Source of the DNA: Elusimicrobiota bacterium
Lineage (GTDB): Bacteria > Elusimicrobiota > Elusimicrobia > UBA1565 > JACRDR01
DNA: 8,459 nucleotides
Direction of reading: 5' to 3'
Assembly: GCA_016207585.1 (NCBI GenBank)
Contig: JACQPI010000183.1
Span: 1 to 8,459 of the forward strand
Shown: positions 1 to 6,895 of the stretch, in pieces
Layout: each line of letters begins with the position of its first letter
Position numbering within the stretch: the first letter of the stretch is position 1
Position numbers and translations under genes: made by a program
The notes under the pieces: model-generated
The model's database searches: none
Seen by the model: the letters and a program-made list of their open reading frames with translations, nothing else
Told to the model about the DNA's origin: nothing

Positions 1-531
1 CTGCGACGCGCAGCCGCGGCGGCCGGCATCGTCGCGGAGGGAAACAGCCCCCGGGCGGGGCTGGACTTCATGGCCCCGCGCCGGAAGTTCGCCGCAAAAG
101 CAAGAAGAGGAAAACTTTATTTGGACCCTCGAAGCTACGCCCGCTACGACCCGCTGGCCTCCGTCGTCAAATCCCTGGACGCGCCGGGGACCGCCCGCTT
201 GATCCGGGAGCTCTCCCCTATTTTTCAAGAGGCTTGCCAGGAGATCGGCTGCTGGAAGGACGGCTTCGACGCGGTCCTCCTCAAGGCGATCCGGCATCTT
301 CTGGACACGCCGATGGTGGCGGGCGACATCCGCATCAGGAAGAAAGTCGTTTCCTACCTGATCGCCGAGCCGGAGCTGGAAGGTCTCAGCGACGCGCAGA
401 AGCACCTCCTGCGCATGGGGCCCGCCAACACGGCCAAGATACAGGCCAAGCTGAGGGAATTCGCGCTGGCCTATGGATTTCCGCAGACGGAGCTTCCCGC
501 CCCGCGGAGGTACTCTCCCAAGATTCGTTAG
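1..531 (+). CDS. DUF3014 domain protein, C-terminal part (5' end outside window)
   Basis: The reading frame is open from base 1 to the TAG at 529-531 (176 codons), so the gene begins left of the window. The ATG at 70 is probably internal: the codons before it (GNSPRAGLDFMAPRRKF) already read like the conserved opening of the DUF3014 domain. The rest fits the family as I remember it: DPRSYARYDPL, then a helix SPIFQEACQEIG, then a Leu/Ile-rich stretch ending LLDTP, and the hallmark DAQKHLLRMGPANTAKIQAKLRE near the C-terminus. DUF3014 proteins usually have an N-terminal membrane segment followed by this domain, which implies an inner-membrane or periplasmic protein, but the membrane part would lie outside the window. 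No biochemical function is known to me. The gene converges on the beta-lactamase-like gene; their stop codons share the four bases TTAG at 528-531. Family assignment is fairly confident, function unknown. Confidence 0.8.
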   Translation: MRRAAAAAGIVAEGNSPRAGLDFMAPRRKFAAKARRGKLYLDPRSYARYDPLASVVKSLDAPGTARLIRELSPIFQEACQEIGCWKDGFDAVLLKAIRHLLDTPMVAGDIRIRKKVVSYLIAEPELEGLSDAQKHLLRMGPANTAKIQAKLREFALAYGFPQTELPAPRRYSPKIR

Positions 532-1511
532 TTCGCGCCGGACTTGCGCCGCTTCTGGAATTGGCGGTCCACTTCCCTGTAGACGCTGCCGGATATGTTT
601 CCGATCGCCTTCGCCAGCCGCCCCAGATTGCTCCCTTTCGACATGACGCACAGTATGTAAGGATTGCCCGGGTAGTAGACGATCCCGCAGTCGTGGAGTT
701 CCACGTCGTCGCGGTCCTTGAACCGCCGCTCTCCGAACTTGTGGGCGATCGTCGTCCCCGAAGGCACTCCCGCCGCCAGGCCGTTTTGGAACTGCGTCCG
801 GGTCAATAATTCCAGCGCTTTTTCGGACGAGGTTTTGTCCAGGTACGAGGCATTGTAGAGGACGCGAAAGAACGTGGCCATTTCCCGCGTTGATATCCAG
901 TCCGGGTTCTTGGGATCGGGGACGCTTATTTGAAGCTCGGTGTAGGTCCGGTTCAAGACGGTCGGATCCAAATGGGTCAAAAGGGCGAACGCCGCCTTGT
1001 TGTCCGAATGCCATATCATGGCGCGAAGGAACTCCTCCACCGTATACCATCGGCCCAGGCGCATCGGAGTCTTCGCGGCGACCGTCTGATCCTCCTCGAC
1101 GCCGGCCGGCAGGTACTCCAGTTTCTTTTGGAGCAGGCCCGCGTCGCCCTCCGCCTGCTTGAGGACCGCGATGAGGATGGGGACCTTGAGCAGGCTCGCC
1201 GGCGCGAAACGCTTCTCGGCGGCGATGCTGTACCAGGGGCCGTTGTTGAGATCGCGGAAATAGACCGCGATGTCCGTCGCCAGGCCCAGGCGCAGCATGC
1301 GGCGTACTTCAGCGTTGATTTGTTTTTCGGGGCGGAGGTCCACGAACTCCGGCGTGTCCAAAATATCGAGCAGGGGGTGGATGAATCGGTAGCCCCCCTG
1401 GCGCAAGCCCCCGGTGGCGCGAGGCCGGGCGCCTTTGCCGGCCGTCCAGGAGCCGATGGCGAACCCGGTGCCCAGGGCGAGGGCGGCCACCGCGAGGGTC
1501 TGTAGTTTCAC
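528..1511 (-). CDS. Membrane-anchored class A beta-lactamase-like serine hydrolase
   Basis: This 327-residue protein has the three hallmarks of the serine beta-lactamase/penicillin-binding fold: SLLK (Ser106, Lys109) as SxxK, SDN at 169-171, and KFG at 258-260 in place of KTG. Residues about 4-22 are a hydrophobic signal peptide or anchor, so the enzyme should act outside the inner membrane. The start is the GTG at 1511, the first start codon after an in-frame stop at 1527-1529; no strong Shine-Dalgarno precedes it. In true class A enzymes an ExxLN omega-loop with the deacylating Glu166 follows SDN by about 35 residues. Here that stretch reads TYTELQISVPDPKNPDWIS and has no clear equivalent. 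With Phe replacing Thr in KTG, this suggests a peptidoglycan-directed hydrolase or peptidase, or a penicillin-binding relative, more than an efficient antibiotic-hydrolysing enzyme. It lies 66 nt downstream of the CBS gene on the same strand and may be co-transcribed with it. Confidence 0.85.
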   Translation of the reverse strand: MKLQTLAVAALALGTGFAIGSWTAGKGARPRATGGLRQGGYRFIHPLLDILDTPEFVDLRPEKQINAEVRRMLRLGLATDIAVYFRDLNNGPWYSIAAEKRFAPASLLKVPILIAVLKQAEGDAGLLQKKLEYLPAGVEEDQTVAAKTPMRLGRWYTVEEFLRAMIWHSDNKAAFALLTHLDPTVLNRTYTELQISVPDPKNPDWISTREMATFFRVLYNASYLDKTSSEKALELLTRTQFQNGLAAGVPSGTTIAHKFGERRFKDRDDVELHDCGIVYYPGNPYILCVMSKGSNLGRLAKAIGNISGSVYREVDRQFQKRRKSGAN

Positions 1512-1577
1512 TATGTTCGCAGTATGCTAGGGAAACGATCGGTTTTCAAGTGGGCGGCGCCTTGTCGGGCCGGCGAA

Positions 1578-2018
1578 TCAGAGGACCTTCAGGATATCCA
1601 TCGTCGTTACGATGCCCATGATCCTATGCCCGCGGGTGATGATGATGCGGTGGACGCGGTGCCGGGTCATGATGTTCGCCAGTTCCTGCACGGGAGTTTC
1701 CTCCTGGGCCTGGATGACCCTCGGGCTCATGAGGTCCCGGGCGGTCAGGGGACGGGCGGCGCGCCCGAGGTCCTCGACCTCCGCCTGCGCGTAGAAATCG
1801 GATTCCAGCGGCGGGACCTGGACCAGCTCCTTGAGATGCCGGACGATGTCGGTCTGCGACACGACGCCGATCAAGAACCCTCTCTCGTCGGTCACGGGCG
1901 CCCCGGTGATCTTCAGGGTCGTCAGCTGGCGGGCCAAGTCCCAAACGTCGGTGGAGGCGGGGATGGCGATGACGTCGGTATGCATGATGTCCTTGGCGCA
2001 CGCCGGCGGCAGGGTCAT
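1578..2018 (-). CDS. Two-CBS-domain protein
   Basis: The 146-residue protein is a tandem CBS pair (Bateman module) and nothing else. CBS1 spans about residues 8-62 (AKDIMHTDVIAI to GVVSQTDIVRHL) and CBS2 about 92-146 (ARDLMSPRVIQA to GIVTTMDILKVL). Both end in the typical G-[IV]-V-[ST]-x-x-D-[IL] strand-helix that lines the ligand cleft. Such stand-alone pairs normally bind adenine nucleotides or S-adenosylmethionine and act as cytoplasmic sensors; the ligand and partner cannot be read from sequence. I choose the ATG at 2018. It overlaps the TGA of a 25-codon leader ORF as ATGA, and the upstream TTG at 2108 lies beside the leader's ribosome-binding site and would add 30 residues unlike a CBS domain. 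The histidine kinase is upstream and the beta-lactamase-like gene downstream on the same strand, so joint regulation is plausible but unproven. Confidence 0.88.
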   Translation of the reverse strand: MTLPPACAKDIMHTDVIAIPASTDVWDLARQLTTLKITGAPVTDERGFLIGVVSQTDIVRHLKELVQVPPLESDFYAQAEVEDLGRAARPLTARDLMSPRVIQAQEETPVQELANIMTRHRVHRIIITRGHRIMGIVTTMDILKVL

Positions 2019-2092
2019 GCCGCCGCCTGGGCCGGCCCATGGACGATCCACGTCGTCTTTCGGTAGCCCTCGATGAACTCTCTCTTTCTCAT
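2015..2092 (-). CDS. 25-codon leader ORF coupled to the CBS gene
   Basis: A short frame begins at the ATG at 2092-2090, six bases after a very strong Shine-Dalgarno (GGGAGGAG, 2106-2099), and ends at a TGA (2017-2015) that overlaps the CBS gene's ATG as ATGA. The peptide starts MRKREFIEGYRKTTW and ends in an Ala-rich tail (PAQAAA); it is strongly basic at the N-terminus and has no membrane segment. I recognise no family. The geometry suggests translational coupling, in which ribosomes that finish the leader reinitiate on the CBS frame. Alternatively, this is the true N-terminus of the CBS protein joined by a programmed frameshift or separated by a sequencing error. Confidence 0.55.
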   Translation of the reverse strand: MRKREFIEGYRKTTWIVHGPAQAAA

Positions 2093-2098
2093 GAGAAA

Positions 2099-2106
2099 CT
2101 CCTCCC
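2099..2106 (-). promoter_or_regulatory. Strong Shine-Dalgarno of the leader ORF
   Basis: GGGAGGAG read on the minus strand is one of the best ribosome-binding sites in the window. With the six-base spacer TTTCTC it serves the ATG at 2092 and not the in-frame TTG at 2108, which lies immediately 5' of it. It therefore decides the start of this translation unit. Confidence 0.75.
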
Positions 2107-2110
2107 AATG

Positions 2111-2129
2111 ACCGGTCTCAGCAACCGGT
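2111..2129 (-). promoter_or_regulatory. ACCGGT inverted repeat before the leader ORF
   Basis: Two ACCGGT hexamers (2111-2116 and 2124-2129), each self-complementary, flank the seven-base loop CTCAGCA. In RNA from the minus strand they would form a six-base-pair hairpin ending four bases before the Shine-Dalgarno at 2106. In DNA they could be a pair of operator half-sites. No T-tract follows, so it does not look like an intrinsic terminator for the histidine kinase gene. Confidence 0.4.
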
Positions 2130-2183
2130 GTCCGTTGGGACGCAACTTAATTGCCAATGGGAGCAAGGCCGAGTTTTGGAGCG

Positions 2184-3023
2184 TCAGACCCCGAAGAAGG
2201 CGAGAACGGAGTTCATGCGTCGCAGGAGCTGGATCAGGAGGCCGTGGTATTCGATTCGCGGAGGATAGGGTTTTACCGGCTTCAAAACGTCCGAGTCGGC
2301 GACCGGCAGGGTGAATTTGAACGTCGAGCCGAGGCCTTTCCAGCTCTCGACCCAGATCCGTCCCCCTTGGAGCTCCACCAGGGCCTTGGCGAGCGTGAGC
2401 CCCAGGCCGGTTCCCTCGGAGAACTTTTTCCCGCAGGCGGCCTGCTCGAAACGTTGGAAAATGACCTCGCGGTCCTCGCGCGCGACGCCCGGCCCGGTGT
2501 CCTTTACGGAGAAAACGACGGTCCCGGCATGTTCATGCCTTCCCGGCCGGGCCGACACCTCGATGCGCCCGCGCGGCGGGGTGAATTTGATGGCGTTGGA
2601 GAGGAGGTTGACGAGCACCTGCACGATGCGCCCCGCGTCCGCCTGGATCCTCGGCAGGGGCTCCTCCTCCGGGACGCGCAGGAGCCGCACTCCCTTGGCG
2701 ATGGCCCAGGACATGAGAGAGTCCGTCGCTTCCAGGATGACGGTCCGCGCCGCGACCGGTTCCGGCTTGAACCGCAACTTGCCGGCCCGTATCTTCGAGT
2801 AGTCCATGATGTCGTTGATCAAGGCGGCCAGGCGGTCGGTGTTTTTTGCAGCCAGGCTCAGCGTCCTTTCCTGGTCTGCGGTGAGGGTATCCTGGAGCTG
2901 TTCCTGCAGGATCGCCAGGGCCGCGTGGATCGACGCCAGGGGCGCGCGGAGCTCGTGCGTCAGATACGAGGCGCAATCCTCGCTCGGGACGTTTCTGCGC
3001 GCGGCTTTGTGCGCGGTTCTCAT
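2184..3023 (-). CDS. Small soluble sensor histidine kinase (HisKA-HATPase)
   Basis: The 279-residue protein carries a complete kinase core. The H-box SYLTHELRAPL holds the phospho-accepting His23. The N-box NLLSNAIKF is around Asn143, G1 is DTGPGV at about 175-180, the F-box IFQRFEQ follows, and G2 is GTGLGLTLAK at about 204-213. About 40 residues follow the ATPase domain without a recognised motif. No transmembrane, PAS, GAF or HAMP segment precedes the H-box, so this is a cytoplasmic kinase that must sense through a partner. I use the ATG at 3023. The frame stays open to 3611, but that part runs through the intergenic palindrome and antisense to the dehydrogenase, and there is no ATG, GTG or TTG between 3023 and the ATG at 3146. 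The ribosome-binding site is weak. No response regulator is in the window; the CBS gene follows after a leader ORF and could be part of the same sensory unit. Confidence 0.87.
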   Translation of the reverse strand: MRTAHKAARRNVPSEDCASYLTHELRAPLASIHAALAILQEQLQDTLTADQERTLSLAAKNTDRLAALINDIMDYSKIRAGKLRFKPEPVAARTVILEATDSLMSWAIAKGVRLLRVPEEEPLPRIQADAGRIVQVLVNLLSNAIKFTPPRGRIEVSARPGRHEHAGTVVFSVKDTGPGVAREDREVIFQRFEQAACGKKFSEGTGLGLTLAKALVELQGGRIWVESWKGLGSTFKFTLPVADSDVLKPVKPYPPRIEYHGLLIQLLRRMNSVLAFFGV

Positions 3024-3096
3024 GGCCGTTTCGTAGGATGGCCTATCGCGGTTAGGCGCGTATTGCCAGCTTGTTAAAAAATTGTTAATTAGAAGA

Positions 3097-3109
3097 AGGA
3101 TGGCATCCT
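3097..3109. promoter_or_regulatory. Short inverted repeat in the kinase/dehydrogenase intergenic region
   Basis: AGGATG-G-CATCCT is a perfect six-base inverted repeat with a one-base centre. It follows an AT-rich stretch with two TTGTTAA copies at 3071-3077 and 3082-3088, 11 bp apart and so about one helical turn. It lies in the 186-bp region between the divergent histidine kinase and dehydrogenase starts, a natural place for an operator. No convincing -35/-10 pair could be assigned to either gene. Confidence 0.3.
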
Positions 3110-3116
3110 GGGCTCC

Positions 3117-3163
3117 ACGCCGCGCATACCCACTATGGCTGGCCATAGTTTCGGCTACGGCGT
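3117..3163 (+). repeat. Nested palindromic repeat, copy 1
   Basis: The core ACTATGGC-TG-GCCATAGT (3132-3149) is a perfect inverted repeat with a two-base centre. A second pair of arms, ACGCCG (3117-3122) and CGGCGT (3158-3163), lies almost symmetrically around it. The same element recurs at 8319-8370. The shared part is CGCATA, four variable bases, CTATGGCYGGCCATAG, then TT(T)CG, with identical spacing and orientation. It sits about 60 bp upstream of the dehydrogenase start, outside any credible gene. It could be a transcription factor site, a REP-like dispersed repeat or a structured RNA element. Confidence 0.6.
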
Positions 3164-3209
3164 CTCTTCCGTCCTTTTCTCTACTTTTGTTTGCTTCGAG
3201 GTATCCCAT

Positions 3210-4841
3210 ATGAACGGCCGACTCAACGTTCCTTTCCCCGCCAACGAGCCGGTTCTCTCCTACGCCCCCGGGAGCTACGAGAAGAAGGCTCTCAAGGCGC
3301 GGATATTGGAGATGCGCTCCAAAGAGGCGGATATCCCCCTCCACATCGGCGGCAGGGAAATACGGACTGGAAAAAAGGGCGATTGCCGGCCTCCGCACGA
3401 CCACGCGAGCCTTTTGGGACATTACCACAAGGGAGGTCCCAAGGAGATTCGCGACGCCGTCGACGCGGCGCTCAAGGCCCGCCGCGAGTGGGCCGCGACG
3501 CCGTGGCACGTGCGCGCCTCGATATTTCTCAAGGCGGCCGAGCTTCTGGCCGGAGATTGGCGCTGGACCTTGAACGCGGCCACCTTGCTGTGCCAGTCGA
3601 AGAACGTGCATCAGGCCGAGATCGACTCGGCGTGCGAGATCATAGACTTCTACCGGTTCAACCCCTATTTCATGCAGAAAATATACGAAGAGCAGCCGCT
3701 CTCCTCACGAGGGGTCTGGAACTACCTCGAGTACCGCCCTCTGGAGGGTTTCGTCTTCGCGGTGACTCCTTTCAACTTCACCTCGATCGCGGCGAATCTT
3801 CCGACGGCGCCGGTCCTCATGGGAAACACCGTCGTCTGGAAGCCGGCCTCCTCGACCGTCTACACGGCGCACACTCTGATGCAGCTGTGGAAGGCTGCGG
3901 GGCTTCCCGACGGGGTCATCAATATGGTGACCGGCTCGGCCGCGGAGATTAGTCAAACGGTCCTCGGCCACCCGCAGCTGGCCGGAGTCCACTTCACCGG
4001 CAGCACGTCCGTTTTCCAGGAACTGTGGGCGACGGTGGGGACCGGCATCCGCAATTACCGCACCTACCCGCGCCTGGTGGGCGAGACGGGCGGCAAGGAC
4101 TTCATCGTGGCGCACGCCAGCGCCGATTTTGACGCCTTGGCGGCCGCCCTCGTGCGCGGCGCTTTCGAGTACCAGGGGCAGAAATGCTCCGCTGCCTCGA
4201 GAGCCTACGTGCCGGACTCCATGTGGAAAAAGCTCAAGGCCCGTCTGGGAGACGAGCTGGAGACGGTCCGCATGGGGCCGCCGGAGGATTTCCGCAACTT
4301 CGTCAACGCGGTGATCGACCGCCCCGCCTTCGAGACGATCCGGGGCTATATCGAGCACGGCCGCAAGGCGAAAAGCGAGACGAAGCTCGTTTTCGGCGGC
4401 AAATGCGACGATTCCAAGGGCTACTTCATCGAGCCGACGATCTTCGAGGCCAAAGACCCACAGGCCCGGCTCATGCGCGAGGAGGTCTTCGGCCCGGTCC
4501 TGACGATCTACGTCTATCCCGAGAAGCGCTACGACCAGGCGCTCCAGCTCTGCGACCGGACTTCCTCCTACGCCTTGACGGGCGCCGTTTTCGCTACCGA
4601 TCGCCGGGCGATCCAGAGAGCTTTCGAGGCGCTGACCCACGCGGCCGGCAACTTCTACATCAACGACAAGCCGACCGGCGCGGTCGTCGGCCAGCAGCCC
4701 TTCGGCGGCGCGCGCGCCTCCGGCACCAACGACAAGGCCGGCGCCATGACGAACCTCCTGCGCTGGACCTCCCCGCGCGCGGTGAAAGAGACCTTCGATC
4801 CGGCGAAAGACTACCGGTATCCCTTCCTGGCCGAGAGCTGA
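3210..4841 (+). CDS. pruA: L-glutamate-gamma-semialdehyde (1-pyrroline-5-carboxylate) dehydrogenase, ALDH4A1 type
   Basis: This 543-residue NAD-dependent enzyme oxidises glutamate-gamma-semialdehyde, formed from pyrroline-5-carboxylate, to glutamate in the second step of proline catabolism. It matches the single-domain ALDH4A1-type family nearly end to end. Recognisable parts are PFNFTS (187-192), FTGST (262-266), GETGGKDF with general-base Glu292, GQKCSAASR with catalytic Cys326, EEVFGP (424-429) and the family signature YINDKPTGAVVGQQPFGG (483-500) followed by RASGTNDK. Length is normal for the family. The start is the ATG at 3210, preceded by GAGGT (3198-3202) seven bases upstream. The frame is open further up to 3135, but that ATG lies inside the palindromic repeat. 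No proline dehydrogenase gene is adjacent, so its partner must be encoded elsewhere. The 3' end overlaps the convergent nuclease-ATPase gene by 31 nt. Confidence 0.95.
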   Translation: MNGRLNVPFPANEPVLSYAPGSYEKKALKARILEMRSKEADIPLHIGGREIRTGKKGDCRPPHDHASLLGHYHKGGPKEIRDAVDAALKARREWAATPWHVRASIFLKAAELLAGDWRWTLNAATLLCQSKNVHQAEIDSACEIIDFYRFNPYFMQKIYEEQPLSSRGVWNYLEYRPLEGFVFAVTPFNFTSIAANLPTAPVLMGNTVVWKPASSTVYTAHTLMQLWKAAGLPDGVINMVTGSAAEISQTVLGHPQLAGVHFTGSTSVFQELWATVGTGIRNYRTYPRLVGETGGKDFIVAHASADFDALAAALVRGAFEYQGQKCSAASRAYVPDSMWKKLKARLGDELETVRMGPPEDFRNFVNAVIDRPAFETIRGYIEHGRKAKSETKLVFGGKCDDSKGYFIEPTIFEAKDPQARLMREEVFGPVLTIYVYPEKRYDQALQLCDRTSSYALTGAVFATDRRAIQRAFEALTHAAGNFYINDKPTGAVVGQQPFGGARASGTNDKAGAMTNLLRWTSPRAVKETFDPAKDYRYPFLAES

Positions 4842-6817
4842 AGCAGCCGATCCCACCAACCCCGCGGCGGGCGCCGGTCCCGTTCGAGCCAGGACCGGAA
4901 TTCCTTGGGGGTCTCGATGATAAGAGTCCTTCCCCGGCGGCGATGCTTGAGCGCCGCGGGCAGCGAGTTTTCGTATGCCTTGATCTCGAAGTGCTGCATG
5001 TCGTCCGAGAAGTGGATGCTGGCGCGATCCGAGTCCCACTCCACCCGGGCCTTTCGCAGCCGATCCAGGAGGTCCCGCCATTCCCTGCGGCCCGGATCGT
5101 ACAGGCGCTCGATGGGTTCCTTGGGAAAATAGTCCGGCAAGGGGCGGCCGGCATGCCGGTATATCTCTTCGATCACGGCGCGGGCGACCGCCAGCTCGTC
5201 GTCCGGGCCCGGTTCGGGGCGGTTCAGGCGTTGAAAATAGAGATGGGAGAACCATGAAAACAGGGGGCTCTCCACCTTGAAAATTTTCGCCAGGGTCTCC
5301 TTGCTCGAGCTGTCGGGAGCGAACTGGACGTCGAAGTCCAGCCGTTTTACCCTGGACTTGGCCCAGTCCCTCAGGGAGTAGGCGTTGGAGGAGAGGATGA
5401 GCTGGGGGGATGCGCTGCCGTCGGACCACCATACCTCCCAGTAGGATTTCAAGACCTCCTCGAAAAGAGGATAGCGTTGGGTGAGGACGAGATCGTCGAA
5501 TACGAGCGGGAAAACCGTGCCGACGGAGGCGGCGCCCAGGATTTTCCGTTTGGAGAAGTCCCCCCCGTTGAGAGGCTCCACCGACCGGCCGGTGAGGAGC
5601 CTCAACGCGAAGCGCAGAAAGGTGGACTTGCCGTTTTGAGACGGGCCGTAGATGTAGAGGAAACGCGGTCCCCGGGAATCTATGGCGCCGTAGCGCCTGC
5701 GCTTGGCCGCCATGTATTCGTTGGCGAAGGGCGAGGCCAATAGGTAGAGGAGCGCCTCGAACATGCTCGTCTTTGCAAAACGCGGGTCCGGGGCCTGACC
5801 GGAGTCCACGGTGTCGAAGTAGGACTCGAGGTGTTTTAAGGCGCCGGCGACGGCTCCCGTATCCTCCGGAAGCGGGCAAGTCAGTATCCGGATCGAACCG
5901 TCCAGCCCAAGGCGCACCTCGCGCCGCGCGAGATCCGCATCCATGAGAGGCACCCCGTGCGCGGCTTGGACATACCGCAGGTAGCCCGAGCCGTTGAGCC
6001 GGATCTCGGCTCCAGACGTGACGGGGTTGAGGGGCGCCAAGAGCCGCTCCGCTTCCCGGCGGGCTCCGGGCGCTTCGGGGAGCCTGACGGAGAAGACGGG
6101 TTCCGCGGCCTCGGGCCCCATCTGAATGGCGCGTCGGGAGATTTCCTGCAGGAGCTTGCGGGTTTCGGCGGCGACCTCCTCGGGCGGGACCGACTTGAGC
6201 CATGTCTCGACCAACTCGCGCCGCTTTTCGACGCGGCCCTGGCGCAGCAGCTCCGCTAAGTCTCCCATGAAAAGGTCGCAGCGATCCCGATGCGTTTTGT
6301 AGTCCTCTTCGATGCGGGCCAGCCAGGGGTGGCCCGGAGGCACATCGGCATACCAGGCATAATTGACCTGCCGCGCCGCGGAGCGCGCGGTTTCGGTGAG
6401 ATTGGCGCTGGTCAGGATCACCCGGCATTGCCCGGGCCGTTCCAGCATGTAGAGCTTCGTATGGAGCGTTCGATCCGGGACATAAATCTTGAGCTCGCCG
6501 TTGGCCATGCGTTCCGCCAGGCGCTGCGTCACATCCGCTCCTTTCTGCGCCAAGTCCTGCCGGTAATGCTCGCTTAGGTTTTCCCCGACCACCACCTCCA
6601 GCTCCTTGTAGCCGCGGTCGAAGAATTCCAGAAGGAGGTCCGGCGATACGACATAGGATACCGTCTTGAGCCGCTCGAAACCCTCAAAGAGGGTTTCGAA
6701 ATCCCTCCGGCGCATGATCACCTTGCTGTAGAGGGCCTGAGGATCGGGAAAGAGATTTTGCTGGCTCACGCAAGCCCATGGTAGCAAATCGGACGGTGGT
6801 CGAAATGGGGGAGGCAT
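4811..6817 (-). CDS. Phospholipase D-type nuclease domain fused to SF3 helicase-like ATPase
   Basis: The 668-residue protein joins two modules. Residues about 35-185 look like a single-HKD phospholipase D-fold domain: the strand ELEVVVGENL, then LHTKLYMLE with His119 and Lys121, and ILTSANLTETA with Ser137 and Asn139 as the end of the HxK...SxN signature. Single-HKD proteins usually dimerise to form a nuclease or phosphodiesterase site. Residues about 385-500 hold a P-loop domain: Walker A GPSQNGKST (391-399), an acidic Walker B-like FPLVFDD (Asp441, Asp442), a motif C-like QLILSSN ending at Asn478, and SRVKRLDF with candidate arginine fingers. That order (A, B, then a strand ending in Asn, then Arg) is typical of superfamily 3/AAA+ helicases of phage and plasmids. 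The middle and C-terminal parts are unrecognised. The ATG at 6817 has AGAGAGG about ten bases upstream; a GTG at codon 17 is an alternative. The MazF gene ends 78 nt upstream on the same strand. A DNA-processing defence or mobile-element role is inference. Confidence 0.8.
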   Translation of the reverse strand: MPPPFRPPSDLLPWACVSQQNLFPDPQALYSKVIMRRRDFETLFEGFERLKTVSYVVSPDLLLEFFDRGYKELEVVVGENLSEHYRQDLAQKGADVTQRLAERMANGELKIYVPDRTLHTKLYMLERPGQCRVILTSANLTETARSAARQVNYAWYADVPPGHPWLARIEEDYKTHRDRCDLFMGDLAELLRQGRVEKRRELVETWLKSVPPEEVAAETRKLLQEISRRAIQMGPEAAEPVFSVRLPEAPGARREAERLLAPLNPVTSGAEIRLNGSGYLRYVQAAHGVPLMDADLARREVRLGLDGSIRILTCPLPEDTGAVAGALKHLESYFDTVDSGQAPDPRFAKTSMFEALLYLLASPFANEYMAAKRRRYGAIDSRGPRFLYIYGPSQNGKSTFLRFALRLLTGRSVEPLNGGDFSKRKILGAASVGTVFPLVFDDLVLTQRYPLFEEVLKSYWEVWWSDGSASPQLILSSNAYSLRDWAKSRVKRLDFDVQFAPDSSSKETLAKIFKVESPLFSWFSHLYFQRLNRPEPGPDDELAVARAVIEEIYRHAGRPLPDYFPKEPIERLYDPGRREWRDLLDRLRKARVEWDSDRASIHFSDDMQHFEIKAYENSLPAALKHRRRGRTLIIETPKEFRSWLERDRRPPRGWWDRLLQLSARKGYR

Positions 6818-6895
6818 CAGGCCCGGACCTCTCTACAAGTAGATACGAGCCGACGGCGAAAAAGTTCCCCGGACGGCATAGCCAACGGTGGCCTG

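Noticed and set aside
930..1505. Plus-strand open frame of 191 codons opposite the beta-lactamase-like gene
   Set aside because: It is antisense to a gene with three conserved active-site motifs and shows no domain or ribosome-binding site of its own.
2019..2108. TTG start giving the CBS protein 30 more residues
   Set aside because: The TTG lies directly against the Shine-Dalgarno of the leader ORF and has no ribosome-binding site of its own; the added residues do not resemble a CBS domain.
3123..3150. dif-like or integron attC-like recombination site at the palindromic repeats
   Set aside because: CGCATA recalls a XerC half-site, but no XerD-like half-site is present at the 6-bp spacing. 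The GTTRRRY/RYYYAAC boxes of attC are also missing and no integrase gene is visible.
3135..3209. 25-residue N-terminal extension of the dehydrogenase
   Set aside because: Its ATG lies inside the palindromic repeat and lacks a Shine-Dalgarno, whereas the ATG at 3210 has GAGGT at good spacing and fits the family's length.
3024..3611. Upstream extension of the histidine kinase frame
   Set aside because: The extra 196 codons cross the intergenic palindrome and then lie antisense to the dehydrogenase coding region. They contain no recognisable sensor domain or membrane segment.
3705..6428. Open frame of about 907 codons on the minus strand
   Set aside because: It runs antisense through the well-supported dehydrogenase and in another frame of the nuclease-ATPase gene. 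Its composition is Arg/Gly/Ala/Pro-rich without motifs, the usual result of a GC-rich codon shadow.
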